DNA of 64,000 bases, taken from assembly GCF_000758825.1 (NCBI RefSeq), contig NZ_JRMX01000014.1:186001-250000 (forward strand), written 5' to 3'. Position numbers and translations under genes: made by a program. The DNA comes from Arcanobacterium sp. S3PF19. Lineage in GTDB: Bacteria; Actinomycetota; Actinomycetes; Actinomycetales; Actinomycetaceae. Of this stretch, positions 9,876 through 18,649 are shown piece by piece; the stretch's first letter is position 1, and each line of letters begins with the position of its first letter. The notes below the pieces were generated by a model. It was not told the DNA's origin. It saw only the letters and a program-made list of their open reading frames with translations, and searched no databases.

Positions 9876-9992
9876 ATGACGAAGCTGATCGCTTCAATTA
9901 TGGGAATTTTTCTCGGATATGTTATATTTCTAAAGGTCTCCGAAATCGCACAGAGCTGCGGAACGTGGCATGAAGTGGGTTCGGAACTCTAG
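9876..9992 (+). CDS. Small DLW-39-like protein (38 aa)
   Basis: A 38-codon frame lies between tRNA-Ile and tRNA-Ala, with a strong ribosome site (TTAGGAG) six bases before the ATG. The product has a hydrophobic N-terminal half (IASIMGIFLGYVIFLKV) and a short polar tail with a tryptophan (CGTWHEVGSEL). Actinobacteria commonly code the DLW-39 protein, about 39 residues with a similar hydrophobic start and a D-L-W tail, at exactly this place. Here the DLW triad reads GTW, so it is a divergent member if the assignment is right. Function is unknown. Confidence 0.55.
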   Translation: MTKLIASIMGIFLGYVIFLKVSEIAQSCGTWHEVGSEL

Positions 9993-10006
9993 GTTTTGCA
10001 ATTCCC

Positions 10007-10081
10007 GGGGGTATGGCGCAGTGGTAGCGCATCTGCTTTGCAAGCAGAGGGTCAGGGGTTCGAATCCCCTTACCTCCACCA
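10007..10081 (+). tRNA. tRNA-Ala (anticodon TGC)
   Basis: Acceptor GGGGGTA pairs with TACCTCC and includes the G3-U70 wobble pair that identifies tRNA-Ala. The anticodon loop CTTTGCAA carries TGC, the T loop is GGTTCGAATCC, and the CCA end is encoded at 10079-10081. Confidence 0.97.
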
Positions 10082-10155
10082 ACTGCCTGCCGGTGTTGAT
10101 ACAATTTCGCGCCAGCAGGTTTTGGTTTGCCCGGTTTTTAGGGGATAATGGGTTT

Positions 10156-10380
10156 ATGGCGAAGAAGAACAACGATCCCATTGGTATGGCGCTGGTTTGG
10201 CTGGGTATTGCTCTTGTTGTGATGGCAGCCGGTGTTGATCTTGTTGCTTTTATCGTCAGCAATAATTACTGGAAGCTCGTAGGGCTGACGGCTCCGATTT
10301 GGGCGATGGGTATTTTGTGTTTCGTTGTGCTGAGTAAGCTAAGCGAGAACGAGAAGAAACGGAAAGATGGTAGCAAGTAG
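10156..10380 (+). CDS. Small membrane protein (74 aa), unknown function
   Basis: The ATG at 10156 is chosen over a longer frame beginning at 9970 because the longer frame would run through the tRNA-Ala gene. The product has a short basic-polar N-terminus (MAKKNNDPIGM), two hydrophobic segments (about residues 12-34 and 43-62) and a charged tail (ENEKKRKDGSK), so both ends probably face the cytoplasm. A GGGGAT site lies just upstream. I do not recognise a family. It is the last intact gene before the decayed accessory region. Confidence 0.65.
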   Translation: MAKKNNDPIGMALVWLGIALVVMAAGVDLVAFIVSNNYWKLVGLTAPIWAMGILCFVVLSKLSENEKKRKDGSK

Positions 10381-10382
10381 CG

Positions 10383-10754
10383 CTAATGCGCGGGGATTGT
10401 GGTGCCGTCTTTAAATATGACGATTACTTCGCCGGTTGGCGTTATTTTGATCGTTCGCACAGGGCGTGGAAGGTAGCGGGGTTAAAGTCGCCTACACTGC
10501 CTAGTATGGTGAGGGTGCGCCGGTAGTGGCTGAGTGGGCTTTGATGCCTGTGCGCCTCTCAATCTCCGCCGTGGTTGCTTCGTAGGCGGCGATGGCTTCG
10601 CGCTGGCGAACTTCGAGCTGGTTGAAGCGTTGGTGGTAGTCGTCTTGGTTTTGGGAGTGATGAGCGTTACGGGTGATGGCTTGGTTGATGAGTTTGGTGG
10701 TTATCTCGATTTCGCTTGCTTGCTGTAAGGCTTGTTCTTTTAAATCGGTGGTGT
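10383..10754 (-). pseudogene. Remnant of a large serine recombinase (C-terminal part)
   Basis: Reading the minus strand from 10754, about 70 codons encode a coiled-coil stretch with NQDDYHQRFNQLEVRQ, which closely resembles the C-terminal coiled coil of large serine recombinases (pattern NAxxDQxEYxxRYxxL). The frame then shifts near 10510 and continues as LGSVGDFNPATFHALCER. It shifts again near 10450 to end with IKITPTGEVIVIFKDGTTI and a stop at 10383, matching the usual VTVxxKDGTEI ending. The catalytic N-terminal half is missing and a stop sits at the upstream junction. This marks a lost integrative element beside tRNA-Ala. Confidence 0.72.
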
Positions 10755-10876
10755 CTCAACTTGCGCGGATTGACGCTGCTGATTCAAAAGTTTAAGAAGC
10801 GCTCGACCAACTGAACCTCTTGAAAGAGCAGCTCGTGTCCGCCGCACTCGCAGGACGCTTTTCCAATGCGAAATAG
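10748..10876 (+). pseudogene. Fragment resembling the C-terminus of a restriction specificity subunit (HsdS)
   Basis: The plus strand encodes VVSQLARIDAADSKV, an in-frame TAA, then EALDQLNLLKEQLVSAALAG and a stop at 10876. The pattern of a leucine-rich helix ending in a small-residue/AGRF tail is typical of the conserved helices that end HsdS proteins. Only about 43 codons remain and the stop breaks them. The fragment abuts the serine recombinase remnant, so it probably came with the same foreign element. Identification rests on a short match. Confidence 0.4.
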
Positions 10877-11513
10877 CAGCTCAAACCAACTATTTCGCAA
10901 AAGTCTAACCTTTGCGCAAAACTAGGGTTTGAGCGCATCAATGCGCGCAAGGTTTTCAGCTTTCTGAGCTAACTGTCTCCAGGGGCTCAATTTGACGCTA
11001 GCGAGAGGCGTAGTCTACCAAACCATGAATCCCTACTTTGGCTTGATAACAAGGGAAAACAGGCATACTTGCTCACTCTCCACAGCCCTCACCTTTGTAT
11101 TAATACCAGCAATCCCGTAACCGCTTGGACGCTCACTTTTATACAAAGTGAGCGTCTATTTTTTACACCGTAAAACGTGATGTTTTGCCTCAGTAGGGCG
11201 GTTTTGTTTATATAAGTGGCCTTTATTGGTTCACTTTTGAGGAGTCGTTGGCGTGGCTTAGTTCGCCAGATTTAAAGCATTTCGTAGCACTTCAGGGGAT
11301 AGGCGTTAAAAGGTGTGGCTTCTGCTAAAAGTGTGGGAGTTACTAAAAGTAGTGTTTACCGAATATCTGTAACTAATTAGGTTTAATCCTTGGAGGATTT
11401 GTAGAAAGAACAGCACAGAGTATAAGAGTAGAAGCCATCGCAGATATTATCGCGATGACTAATAATTCTCCGAACCGTTGCTTTTCCTATTTTGTAGGGG
11501 TAGCATTTCGTAT
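10877..11513. other. Gene-free accessory stretch
   Basis: No convincing gene is visible in these roughly 640 bases on either strand. Apart from the terminator at 11128-11165, there are only short frames. The sequence is less GC-rich and less codon-like than the core genes, as expected for eroded mobile DNA. The last 150 bases should hold the promoter and operator of the ABC/TetR operon, but I could not single out hexamers with confidence. Confidence 0.5.
11128..11165 (+). terminator. Strong intrinsic terminator without an intact upstream gene
   Basis: A perfect 12-bp stem (11128-11139 with 11145-11156, arms GACGCTCACTTT and AAAGTGAGCGTC) with a 5-base loop is followed by TATTTTTT. No intact plus-strand gene ends before it, so it probably belonged to a lost gene. 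Confidence 0.85.
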
Positions 11514-12242
11514 ATGGAAAATTCAACAGGTGTTGAATCCGTGCTGAGGGTACGGAACTTATATGTTCGTCGTGGTAAAACTTCAGTTTTATGCGGCCTG
11601 AATTTTGACTTGTCTAGAGGATCTATCACTGGCCTTTTAGGCCCCTCCGGGTGCGGGAAAACCACACTAATGCGCTCAATCTTAGGCGTGCAGCGAATCA
11701 CCAGCGGCTCGATAGATATTCTTGGATTCCCTGCAGGAGCAAAGCCTCTGCGGCACAAAATGGCATACACTAGTCAATCACTTTCGATATATCCAGATAT
11801 CAGTGTTCACGATAATGTCGCCTACTTCGGCCGTTTGGTTGGAGCCAGCCGTGCTGATGTTGAGCAGGCCATCAGCCGTGTGCAGTTGAACGAATATGCG
11901 TCACGGCCAATTACAAAGTTGTCTGGAGGTCAGGCAAACCGTGCTTCGTTAGCCTGCGCCCTGGTCGGCCACCCGGAGATATTGGTGCTCGACGAACCCA
12001 CCGTCGGCCTTGATCCGATTACCCGCCAGGAATTGTGGCAAGTATTCCGAGGTTTTGCTGCTGAAGGAGTTACCTTGCTTATATCCAGTCATGTCATGGA
12101 TGAAGCCTCACATTGTGATGAAGTGCTGTTCATGCGAGAAGGCAAGTTCTTGGCACAAGAATCTATCGAGTCAGTTCAAGCTCGCACCAGCACCGACAAT
12201 CCGGAGAAAGCTTTTCTCGCGCTCATTAAGGAGTCCGAATGA
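11514..12242 (+). CDS. ABC transporter ATP-binding protein (ABC-2 exporter)
   Basis: This ATPase powers export by the membrane protein coded next. It carries Walker A GPSGCGKTTLM, the signature LSGGQANRA, Walker B ILVLDEPTVGLDP and the switch histidine in LLISSHVMDEA, at positions normal for the DrrA/CcmA-type family. The ATG at 11514 with TAGGGG upstream is preferred to a TTG at 11478, which adds an unlikely leader. It overlaps the permease by 4 bases (ATGA) and belongs to a three-gene operon ending in a TetR regulator. Codon choice (TTAG, CGTATC, TTGTTG) looks less like the core genes, consistent with transfer. Confidence 0.92.
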   Translation: MENSTGVESVLRVRNLYVRRGKTSVLCGLNFDLSRGSITGLLGPSGCGKTTLMRSILGVQRITSGSIDILGFPAGAKPLRHKMAYTSQSLSIYPDISVHDNVAYFGRLVGASRADVEQAISRVQLNEYASRPITKLSGGQANRASLACALVGHPEILVLDEPTVGLDPITRQELWQVFRGFAAEGVTLLISSHVMDEASHCDEVLFMREGKFLAQESIESVQARTSTDNPEKAFLALIKESE

Positions 12243-13012
12243 GTACCGCCCGAACCATCCGTCGACCTTCGCCGTTCGCAACCGTAATCCGTATCGTTTG
12301 CCAGTTGAAAGCTGATTCTCGTACCGTCGGCCTGATCTTGGTGGTGCCTGCTCTGCTGCTGACACTGCTCTATTTCGTATTTATCGATGTACCCGTTACT
12401 CCCGGTCAAACGCCTCTGTTCAACACCATTGGTCCCATAATGCTCGCGGTGTTGCCGATGCTGATGATGTTTATCGTCACCTCAGTGGTAATGTTGCGTG
12501 AGCGAACATCTGGCACACTGGAACGCGTCCTCACCACCCCGTTAAGCCGATGGAATCTGATTGCTTCGTATGGGGCTGTTTTTGGATTCTTATCCGTTGC
12601 ACAGTCGTTAATCCTCGCAGTTCTTATTCTAGGGCCTATGGGCGTGGAACTTTCGGGACCGTGGTGGGGACTCATAATAGTGTCGCTACTTGATGGTTTG
12701 TTCGGTGTCGCCTCTGGCTTGTTGGCAAGCGCCTTTGCGCGCACAGAGTTTCAAGCCGTGCAGTTCATGCCGGTGTTCATCGCTCCTCAAATTTTTCTTT
12801 GTGGTCTACTCGTACCCAACGAACACATGCCTGCTCTACTAGCTAAAGTCGCAGATATTCTCCCGATGACGTGGGCTGTCGATGTAGTCCGGCAGACTCT
12901 GGAAACCAGCTCGCTATCTTCAGATTCGCGGCTTCGTATCGGATTTTTAGCCGGAGTTATCCTCCTTGTTTTATTGCTCGCCTCAGCAACCATGAGAAGA
13001 AGTACGAAATGA
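12239..13012 (+). CDS. ABC-2 type transporter permease
   Basis: The 257-residue protein has about six membrane segments: one near residues 35-55, the rest between about 65 and 250. This matches ABC-2 permeases of drug or lipid exporters. The stretch RERTSGTLERVLTTPLSRW after the second segment is the typical ABC-2 cytoplasmic loop that contacts the ATPase. It overlaps the ATPase gene upstream and the TetR gene downstream by 4 bases each, so the three are made together. The exported substrate cannot be told from sequence. Confidence 0.9.
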   Translation: MSTARTIRRPSPFATVIRIVCQLKADSRTVGLILVVPALLLTLLYFVFIDVPVTPGQTPLFNTIGPIMLAVLPMLMMFIVTSVVMLRERTSGTLERVLTTPLSRWNLIASYGAVFGFLSVAQSLILAVLILGPMGVELSGPWWGLIIVSLLDGLFGVASGLLASAFARTEFQAVQFMPVFIAPQIFLCGLLVPNEHMPALLAKVADILPMTWAVDVVRQTLETSSLSSDSRLRIGFLAGVILLVLLLASATMRRSTK

Positions 13013-13575
13013 CTGAAACTTCTAAGAGTGCCCAAACACGCGAACGCCTACTGGATGTAGCAGAGGAGCTTTTCTCGCACTTTTCATTCGATTCTGTTTC
13101 TGTACGGAAAATAGCTGGCAAAGCTGGCGTAGATGCATCGTTGATTAATCACTACTTTGGTTCTAAGGAAGGACTTTTCAACAAGGTTCTGGATCGTATC
13201 GTCCAGCCACAAGAAGTCATAACGAATATCAGCACTCTGCCTAAGGAACAATGGGGGTACGAAATCGTGCGTTACGCAGACACGATGTGGTGCTCTTCAT
13301 CAGGGAAAGCCCTTCTTGCATTGTTTCGACGGGCAATGGCAAGTAGCCCAAACGTGCTGAATAAGGCGACAGAGACGTTATTAATAGAGCGCATTCTCAA
13401 GCATCTTGATAGCCCCGATCGAGAACTACGCATCTCGCTGGCGCTCAGTCAGATGGTGGGAATCATAGTTGCGCGGTACGTAGTCAAGATTGAACCCCTT
13501 GCCAGTTTAACTACCGATGAACTCACATCTTTCGTCGGCCCTACTATTCAGCGCTATCTCACTGGTGAACTGTAG
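13009..13575 (+). CDS. TetR-family regulator of the ABC exporter
   Basis: A 188-residue TetR repressor. The N-terminal helix-turn-helix is clear (RERLLDVAEELFSHFSFDSV, then VRKIAGKAGVDASLINHYFG near residues 10-55), followed by a helical ligand-binding domain of the TetR_C type. The ATG at 13009 overlaps the permease stop. As the last gene of the exporter operon it most likely represses its own operon and is released by a substrate of the pump (inference from the usual arrangement). The operator should lie upstream of 11514. Confidence 0.88.
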   Translation: MTETSKSAQTRERLLDVAEELFSHFSFDSVSVRKIAGKAGVDASLINHYFGSKEGLFNKVLDRIVQPQEVITNISTLPKEQWGYEIVRYADTMWCSSSGKALLALFRRAMASSPNVLNKATETLLIERILKHLDSPDRELRISLALSQMVGIIVARYVVKIEPLASLTTDELTSFVGPTIQRYLTGEL

Positions 13576-13719
13576 CCTGAATCGGGTGGGGTTTTCCTAC
13601 CTGTTTTGAAAGGATTAAGAACATTTTAGGGGCATTCAACAGATTTCAAGCAGTATGTATAAACCAGGTTGGAGAGCCAAATTCGGGTGTATTGTTTTTA
13701 CCGCTAACCTGAGCCTGAT

Positions 13720-15276
13720 TTAGTCTGTTTCGGGGAAGGTGACTTCGATGCGCGTGCCTTTGCCCGGGGTCGAGTTAACCGCGATTTCCGCCGCATGCAG
13801 GATAGCGGCGTGCTTGACGATAGACAGCCCCAAACCCGTACCTCCGGTCTGGTGTGAATGCGACTTATCAACCCGATAAAAGCGTTCAAATACGCGCTCC
13901 TGATCCTCGTAAGGGATCCCGATGCCTGTGTCGGTCACAATCAGCTGAGGTCTGCCTAGATGCGTCCCCGCCCAAACACTCACCTCGCCGCCCTCGTGAT
14001 TGTACTTAATCGCGTTGTCTATCAGGTTGTACACCATCTCACTCAGGAGTGTTTCCACCCCGGTGAGCGTCGTATGCGAGCCGGATAGCGTCATCTTTAC
14101 TTCGAAAGCCGCGGCGCGGGGTTGCAACCGCTCCACCGCCGTGCGGCACAAATCGAACAAATCTACCTCTCCGGCTTCTGAAAGCAGACCACCCTCGTCC
14201 AGTCGAGACAGCTCCATGATGTCGCCAATCAGGTCCAGCAACCGGGAGGATTCCCGGTGAATGCGCTCGGCAAAGCCCGGAATGTCATCGTTTTTCACCA
14301 AACCGTTGCGAATAATTTCGGCATATCCGGAGATGGAGGTCAGCGGGGTTTTCAACTCGTGAGATACGTTAGCGGAAAACTCGCGGCGGGAGCGTGCGGC
14401 CGCTTCTTTGTCCCGATTCTGATGCTCCAGACGTTGCAGCAGTGGTAAGAACTCGGGGTAAATCGGAATTCTTTCGTGGTTCTTGCCGTAGGCTTTGAGC
14501 ATATCGTGGGAAAGGGGAGGCTCCGCAGGTTCAGGCCGGCCCGTCTCTTCGTCCGCCGGCGTGTCGGTGTAGGCTCCCGAATTGAAGACTTCTCTGCCGC
14601 CGAAGACGCCGGAGTTTTTGAAAATCTCGGTGTGCCGCTCAGTCTCGGGCAATCGGTCGCGGTCATAAGGGGTGCCGGAGAGCGGGTGATCAAGGTCGAT
14701 TTGTTCCAGTGGCGCGACAATAAGGCGGGCCTGACGCCGAGCAATCAGGAAAGACAGCCCGAACACACCCAGGGCGATGACGCCCAAAATCGGCAGTCCG
14801 GACAGAGCCGTGGCATAAAACGTGCGGACGGGACGCGCTACGCGGATGGTTTTGCCTGATGGGATAGCTCGCGCGTAATAGCACATATCCTCACCGAGAG
14901 TCTCAGAATCACGCACCTCGATATCGGAGCCCAACCCGGAAGTCCGGCGTTTCCGGGCCGAGATGATCTCGGGCCGGTTCGCGTGGTTGGACATTCGCGC
15001 GGGAGCAACTTCGGAATCATAGAGAACCTCACCGTCACCGGCTACCAACGTCAGACGGACATCCGGTGTCTGCTGATGGAAGTTGTCAAGCATCTGAGCC
15101 TGCATATCGTCGGTATAGTGTTCCAGGCTCAGTGCCAATAAGTTGCCCTTCTCGGTCAGGGCGTTCAAAATGTTGGCGCGGTTTGTCTCGTAAAAGAACA
15201 GCATGGAACCGACATAAGCAAGAATCAAAGCTATGGCAGAAATACCTGAGATAGCACCCAGAATCTTGCGCCGCAT
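13720..15276 (-). CDS. Phosphate-type sensor histidine kinase (PhoR/SenX3-like)
   Basis: Membrane kinase paired with the response regulator just upstream. The 518-residue protein starts at ATG 15276 with a GGGAG ribosome site; a longer frame to 15411 has no support. A membrane helix (about residues 8-30), an extracytoplasmic sensor region and a second helix near residue 155 come first. Then come HisKA with the phosphate-accepting His in VSHELKTPLTSI, and the ATPase part with NLIDNAIKYN, VTDTGIGIP and GGTGLGLSIVKHA. It closes an operon that also encodes the Pst transporter and PhoU, so phosphate shortage is the likely signal. PhoU, its usual partner, is broken here. Confidence 0.9.
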   Translation of the reverse strand: MRRKILGAISGISAIALILAYVGSMLFFYETNRANILNALTEKGNLLALSLEHYTDDMQAQMLDNFHQQTPDVRLTLVAGDGEVLYDSEVAPARMSNHANRPEIISARKRRTSGLGSDIEVRDSETLGEDMCYYARAIPSGKTIRVARPVRTFYATALSGLPILGVIALGVFGLSFLIARRQARLIVAPLEQIDLDHPLSGTPYDRDRLPETERHTEIFKNSGVFGGREVFNSGAYTDTPADEETGRPEPAEPPLSHDMLKAYGKNHERIPIYPEFLPLLQRLEHQNRDKEAAARSRREFSANVSHELKTPLTSISGYAEIIRNGLVKNDDIPGFAERIHRESSRLLDLIGDIMELSRLDEGGLLSEAGEVDLFDLCRTAVERLQPRAAAFEVKMTLSGSHTTLTGVETLLSEMVYNLIDNAIKYNHEGGEVSVWAGTHLGRPQLIVTDTGIGIPYEDQERVFERFYRVDKSHSHQTGGTGLGLSIVKHAAILHAAEIAVNSTPGKGTRIEVTFPETD

Positions 15277-15319
15277 GTTATCTCCCTTGATTTGATGGTG
15301 ATTTACGCTAATAGCTCCC

Positions 15320-16003
15320 TCATTCGGAAATCTTGTAGCCGACGCCGCGCACGGTTTCAATGTGTTTCGCGGCCGGACCGAGCTTCTTGCGCAGCGTGCG
15401 AATATGCACATCGACCGTGCGCGTCTCGCCGTGGAAACTGTATCCCCAGATGGAATCCAGCAGCTTGTCGCGGGAGAATAAAATCCCCGGCTGACTCATG
15501 AGTTCCTCTAGCAATTCGTATTCCTTTAGGGTTAGTTGCACTTTTTTACCTGCCACAGTGAGACTGTGGCGGGGAAGGTTCAGTTTAATAGTGCCGACGG
15601 TGAGGATTTCTTCGTCTCTATCAATGAGGTCGGTCGGGCGAGCCACGCGGCGCAGCACCGCCCGTACACGCGACACCAGCTCCATCATGCCAAACGGTTT
15701 GGTGATGTAGTCATCCGCACCCAAGTCCAAGGACTTGACCTTGTCGAACTCGGTGCCTTTGGCGGTAACCATAATGACCGGAATGCTCTCAGTTGCAGGA
15801 TTATCTCGAATTCGGCGCAAAATCCGGATACCGTCAACGCCGGGTAGCATAATATCCAGCAGAATCAACTCCGGGAGCAGCTCCGCCATCGCTTCGCGAA
15901 ATTCCCGGTAATTAGCGAAACCCCGAGCAGTAAAACCGGTGGAATTGAGGGTGTAAACAACTAAATCTCTAATGTTTAGGTCATCCTCGACAAGATAAAT
16001 CAT
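15320..16003 (-). CDS. Response regulator of the phosphate two-component system (PhoB/RegX3-like)
   Basis: OmpR/PhoB-class regulator of 227 residues. The receiver domain begins MIYLVEDDLNIRDL, has the phosphorylation Asp in LILLDIMLPGVDG and the conserved Thr/Lys in MVTAKG. The winged-helix DNA-binding domain follows from about residue 130 (LTLKEYELLEELMSQPG, then TVDVHIRTLRKKLG). The start at 16003 matches the family; starts at 16060 or 16063 would add 19-20 residues and overlap the end of phoU, though a GGGGGTG site lies just before them. The kinase gene begins 43 bases downstream. Expected targets are pst genes. Confidence 0.9.
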   Translation of the reverse strand: MIYLVEDDLNIRDLVVYTLNSTGFTARGFANYREFREAMAELLPELILLDIMLPGVDGIRILRRIRDNPATESIPVIMVTAKGTEFDKVKSLDLGADDYITKPFGMMELVSRVRAVLRRVARPTDLIDRDEEILTVGTIKLNLPRHSLTVAGKKVQLTLKEYELLEELMSQPGILFSRDKLLDSIWGYSFHGETRTVDVHIRTLRKKLGPAAKHIETVRGVGYKISE

Positions 16004-16031
16004 GCTTCCATTATTCCGGGCAGCGCCGGAT

Positions 16032-16694
16032 TCAGGTGGATTTTGTGTCAAAGATGGCATCATGCACCCCCGTGATTGCGAAATCTACCCATTCGGTGAT
16101 GTTCGTGGCGTGATCTCCAATGCGTTCCAGATATTTGGCAATCATGATGACGTCGATAGCCTTTTGTGCATCCGCGGCATCAGCATGCACAATAAAAAAT
16201 CATCTCGGCGGTAACCTCATCAAACATGTTATCCACCGCGTCGTCTGCCGCCTGCGTGACGGTAGCCAAAGCCAAATTGCGGTCGACGAAAGATTTCACC
16301 GCGTCATGAACCATTTCGGCAGTTTTCGCTGCCATCTGAGGAATCTTGGGAAATTCCCGCACTAGGGACATATCCGTAGATTTCACGATTTCCGCAATAT
16401 CCGCTGCTTGGTCTCCGATACGTTCCATGTCGGTAATCATTTTGAGAGCGGCGGAAACCTGGCGTAAATCTCCGGCTACGGGCTGCTGCTGCAACAGCAA
16501 TTTCAGACACAGGTGCTCAATGTCTCGCTCCATCCGGTCGATATGGGCATCTGCCCGGATGACTTTACGGGCGATTTCATCGCTGCAACCGGACAGCGCC
16601 ACCATGGTCTGACTGATGCCCGTTCACAGAGCTCTCCGGTCTGAACCAGCATTTCGTTGAGCTGCATGAGTTGTTGATCGAATCGGGATCGCAT
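16032..16694 (-). pseudogene. phoU: phoU broken by two single-base frameshifts
   Basis: PhoU links Pst transport to the PhoR-type kinase and normally keeps the system off when phosphate is plentiful. All parts of a 220-residue PhoU are present but in three pieces. The start (16694, MRSRFDQQLMQLNEML) loses its frame near 16618, where one base is missing between GCA and TCAGTCAG. The main part (MVALSGCSDEIARKV through VTAEMIF) loses it again at a six-base T run on the minus strand (16194-16199), where five would keep the frame. The last part (IVHADAADAQKAIDVIMIAK and KYLERIGDHATNITEW) ends at 16032. Either the gene is dead or the assembly has errors. Confidence 0.85.
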
Positions 16695-16768
16695 TACTTA
16701 TCTGCTTTCTTTTCGTAACTCAGAACTGACTTTGTCTTGTGAGGGAATGAGGGTTGCTCCTGACGGTG

Positions 16769-17572
16769 TTAGCTGAACCTACCGGTGATGTAGTCCTCGG
16801 TGCGTTGGTCTGAAGGTACGCTGAACAGGGTTTCCGTGTCGTTGTACTCCACCAGTTCGCCCAGTAGGAAGAATGCCGTGTTGTCGGCGATGCGCGAAGC
16901 CTGCTGCATATTGTGGGTCACAATCACGATGGTGTACTCCTGAGCCAGGTCTGCAACCAGTTCCTCTATTTTGGAGGTAGAGATGGGGTCGAGGGCGGAG
17001 GTCGGTTCGTCCATCAATATGACGTCCGGTTCGGTAGCCAAAGCGCGGGCGATACACAGGCGTTGCTGCTGACCCCCGGAAAGCCCCACGGCGGACTTGT
17101 TTAAACGATCCTTTAACTCGTCCCAAATCGCGGCCTGACGCAGGGAACGCTCCACGATGTCGCTCAGTTCCCGGTGATTGCGAATCCCGTTGATGCGCGG
17201 CCCATAGGCAATATTGTCAAAGACCGATTTGGGGAACGGGTTGGGCTGCTGGAACACCATGCCCACCCGTTTACGCAGGGCGATAGCATCCATATCTTTG
17301 AAAATATCCGCGCCGTCGAGCAGTACCCGGCCGGTGATGCTGACGCCTTTGGCCAGGTCATTCATTCGGTTTAAGGTTTTCAGGAAAGTCGATTTGCCGC
17401 AGCCGGAAGGTCCAATCAAAGCCGTAATTTTGCGGGGCTGAATGTCGATGTCTACTCCCTTGAGAGCCTCAAAGTTGCCGTAATGCAGGTGCAGGCCACG
17501 CGCGGAAAATTTGGCGGTGGTGGAAATTTTGGGTGCCGTGGGAGATTCCGGGATGTTGGTTTGCGCAGTCAC
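16769..17572 (-). CDS. pstB: Phosphate ABC transporter ATP-binding protein PstB
   Basis: ATPase of the high-affinity phosphate importer. The 267-residue protein carries Walker [12 protein letters not shown], the Q-loop region [19 protein letters not shown] that is typical of PstB, the signature LSGGQQQRL, Walker [14 protein letters not shown] and the switch His in IVTHNMQQA. The start is a GTG six bases after pstA. It ends with the usual [11 protein letters not shown] tail of PstB. Confidence 0.95.
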   Translation of the reverse strand: MTAQTNIPESPTAPKISTTAKFSARGLHLHYGNFEALKGVDIDIQPRKITALIGPSGCGKSTFLKTLNRMNDLAKGVSITGRVLLDGADIFKDMDAIALRKRVGMVFQQPNPFPKSVFDNIAYGPRINGIRNHRELSDIVERSLRQAAIWDELKDRLNKSAVGLSGGQQQRLCIARALATEPDVILMDEPTSALDPISTSKIEELVADLAQEYTIVIVTHNMQQASRIADNTAFFLLGELVEYNDTETLFSVPSDQRTEDYITGRFS

Positions 17573-17578
17573 GAGTGG

Positions 17579-18649
17579 TTATTCCTTTTCTTTATCAGTG
17601 TGAAAACGGTCGGTGAAGTTTGAAGCGTCAATAGTCGGTTCGGGGTGGTTCACCGTGTCGGCAGTGGGGGCGGGAATATCGGAGTTGGCCTTACTCCACT
17701 TGCCTTTGCCGCCTTTGGGAGTCCGGTTAGACAGGCCCGTCAGGCCGGCATGAATCCGTTTGGTAATGGTGCGAGCCAAAAGCGAGAACAGGAGGGCAAT
17801 CAGCACCAGTACCGCGGCAGAGAAGTTAGCAATGTCCACCGCGTTTGGTTCTACCGCCTCGGTGCGCATCGCCCATAGGTGCAGCGAAAGGGTTTCGCCG
17901 GGACGCATGGGGTTGAACGCGTTGGTGGGGGAAGTGATGTCTGTGGAGGACCAGTTGATGTTGGTGGACATACCGGCCGTGTAGAGCAGGGCGGCAGCTT
18001 CCCCGAAACCACGCTCTGCTGCCAGCACCACCCCTGTCATCAGGTGGGGGAGGGCTGCCGGGAGCTGTACCCGCACGATGGTGGTCCAGTGGGTGGCGCC
18101 CAAGGCCGCCGAACCGTATTTCAGGTCTTGTGGCAGTTCCCGGATGGCCGACTCGGTGGACGTGGTGACCAGGGGCAGATTCAGAATCGAAACCGCTAAA
18201 GCGCCGGCCAGTAAGTTCCACTGTTCCCCTATCATCAGGATAAAGACTAAGTAACCGAACAGGCCGACCATGATGGAGGGCAGAGAGGACAGCGACTCGA
18301 CAGAGATGCGGATGAAGCCGGTCCGGCGATTTTCGGGAGCATATTCAGCCATGTAGATTCCGGCGGGAACACCGAGCGCGACGGACACAATCATGGACAA
18401 AAACACCAGGTAAACGGTGTTGAACACCTGGTTCATGATGCCGTCACGGCTAAAACTGAGGAACACGGGGTCAAAACTCAGCAGGCCACGTACCACGATG
18501 TAGGCCGCCAACGCCACAATCAACATCAGGAAGAAACCCCCGATAATGCCGAAGACTCCGGTCATTAAGTTGTTGACGCTCTTGGCACGGTGAATGCGGT
18601 GTTCCATCCGGGTGGAAAGACCCGAAGCGGTACTCGTAGCGGTGCTCAT
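17579..18649 (-). CDS. pstA: Phosphate ABC transporter permease PstA
   Basis: One of the two membrane subunits of the phosphate importer. The ATG at 18649 overlaps the pstC stop by 4 bases and gives 356 residues; a longer frame to 18736 reads through pstC and is rejected. Six hydrophobic segments and the permease loop with LKYGSAALGATHWTTIVRVQ (about residues 205-225) are visible, and the motif ERGFGEAAALLYTAG follows. The C-terminal tail of about 50 polar residues after the last helix is longer than in many PstA proteins. Confidence 0.93.
   Translation of the reverse strand: MSTATSTASGLSTRMEHRIHRAKSVNNLMTGVFGIIGGFFLMLIVALAAYIVVRGLLSFDPVFLSFSRDGIMNQVFNTVYLVFLSMIVSVALGVPAGIYMAEYAPENRRTGFIRISVESLSSLPSIMVGLFGYLVFILMIGEQWNLLAGALAVSILNLPLVTTSTESAIRELPQDLKYGSAALGATHWTTIVRVQLPAALPHLMTGVVLAAERGFGEAAALLYTAGMSTNINWSSTDITSPTNAFNPMRPGETLSLHLWAMRTEAVEPNAVDIANFSAAVLVLIALLFSLLARTITKRIHAGLTGLSNRTPKGGKGKWSKANSDIPAPTADTVNHPEPTIDASNFTDRFHTDKEKE

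Noticed and set aside
9779-10081. Possible rRNA operon around tRNA-Ile and tRNA-Ala
   Set aside because: No 16S or 23S sequence flanks them; in actinobacteria this pair stands alone after gyrA.
9970-10155. Extension of the 74-residue membrane protein through tRNA-Ala
   Set aside because: A protein-coding start upstream of a complete tRNA gene in the same sense is not credible; the ATG at 10156 is the natural start.
10534-10728. 64-codon plus-strand frame in the decayed region
   Set aside because: It is the reverse of the serine recombinase coiled-coil remnant and has no ribosome site.
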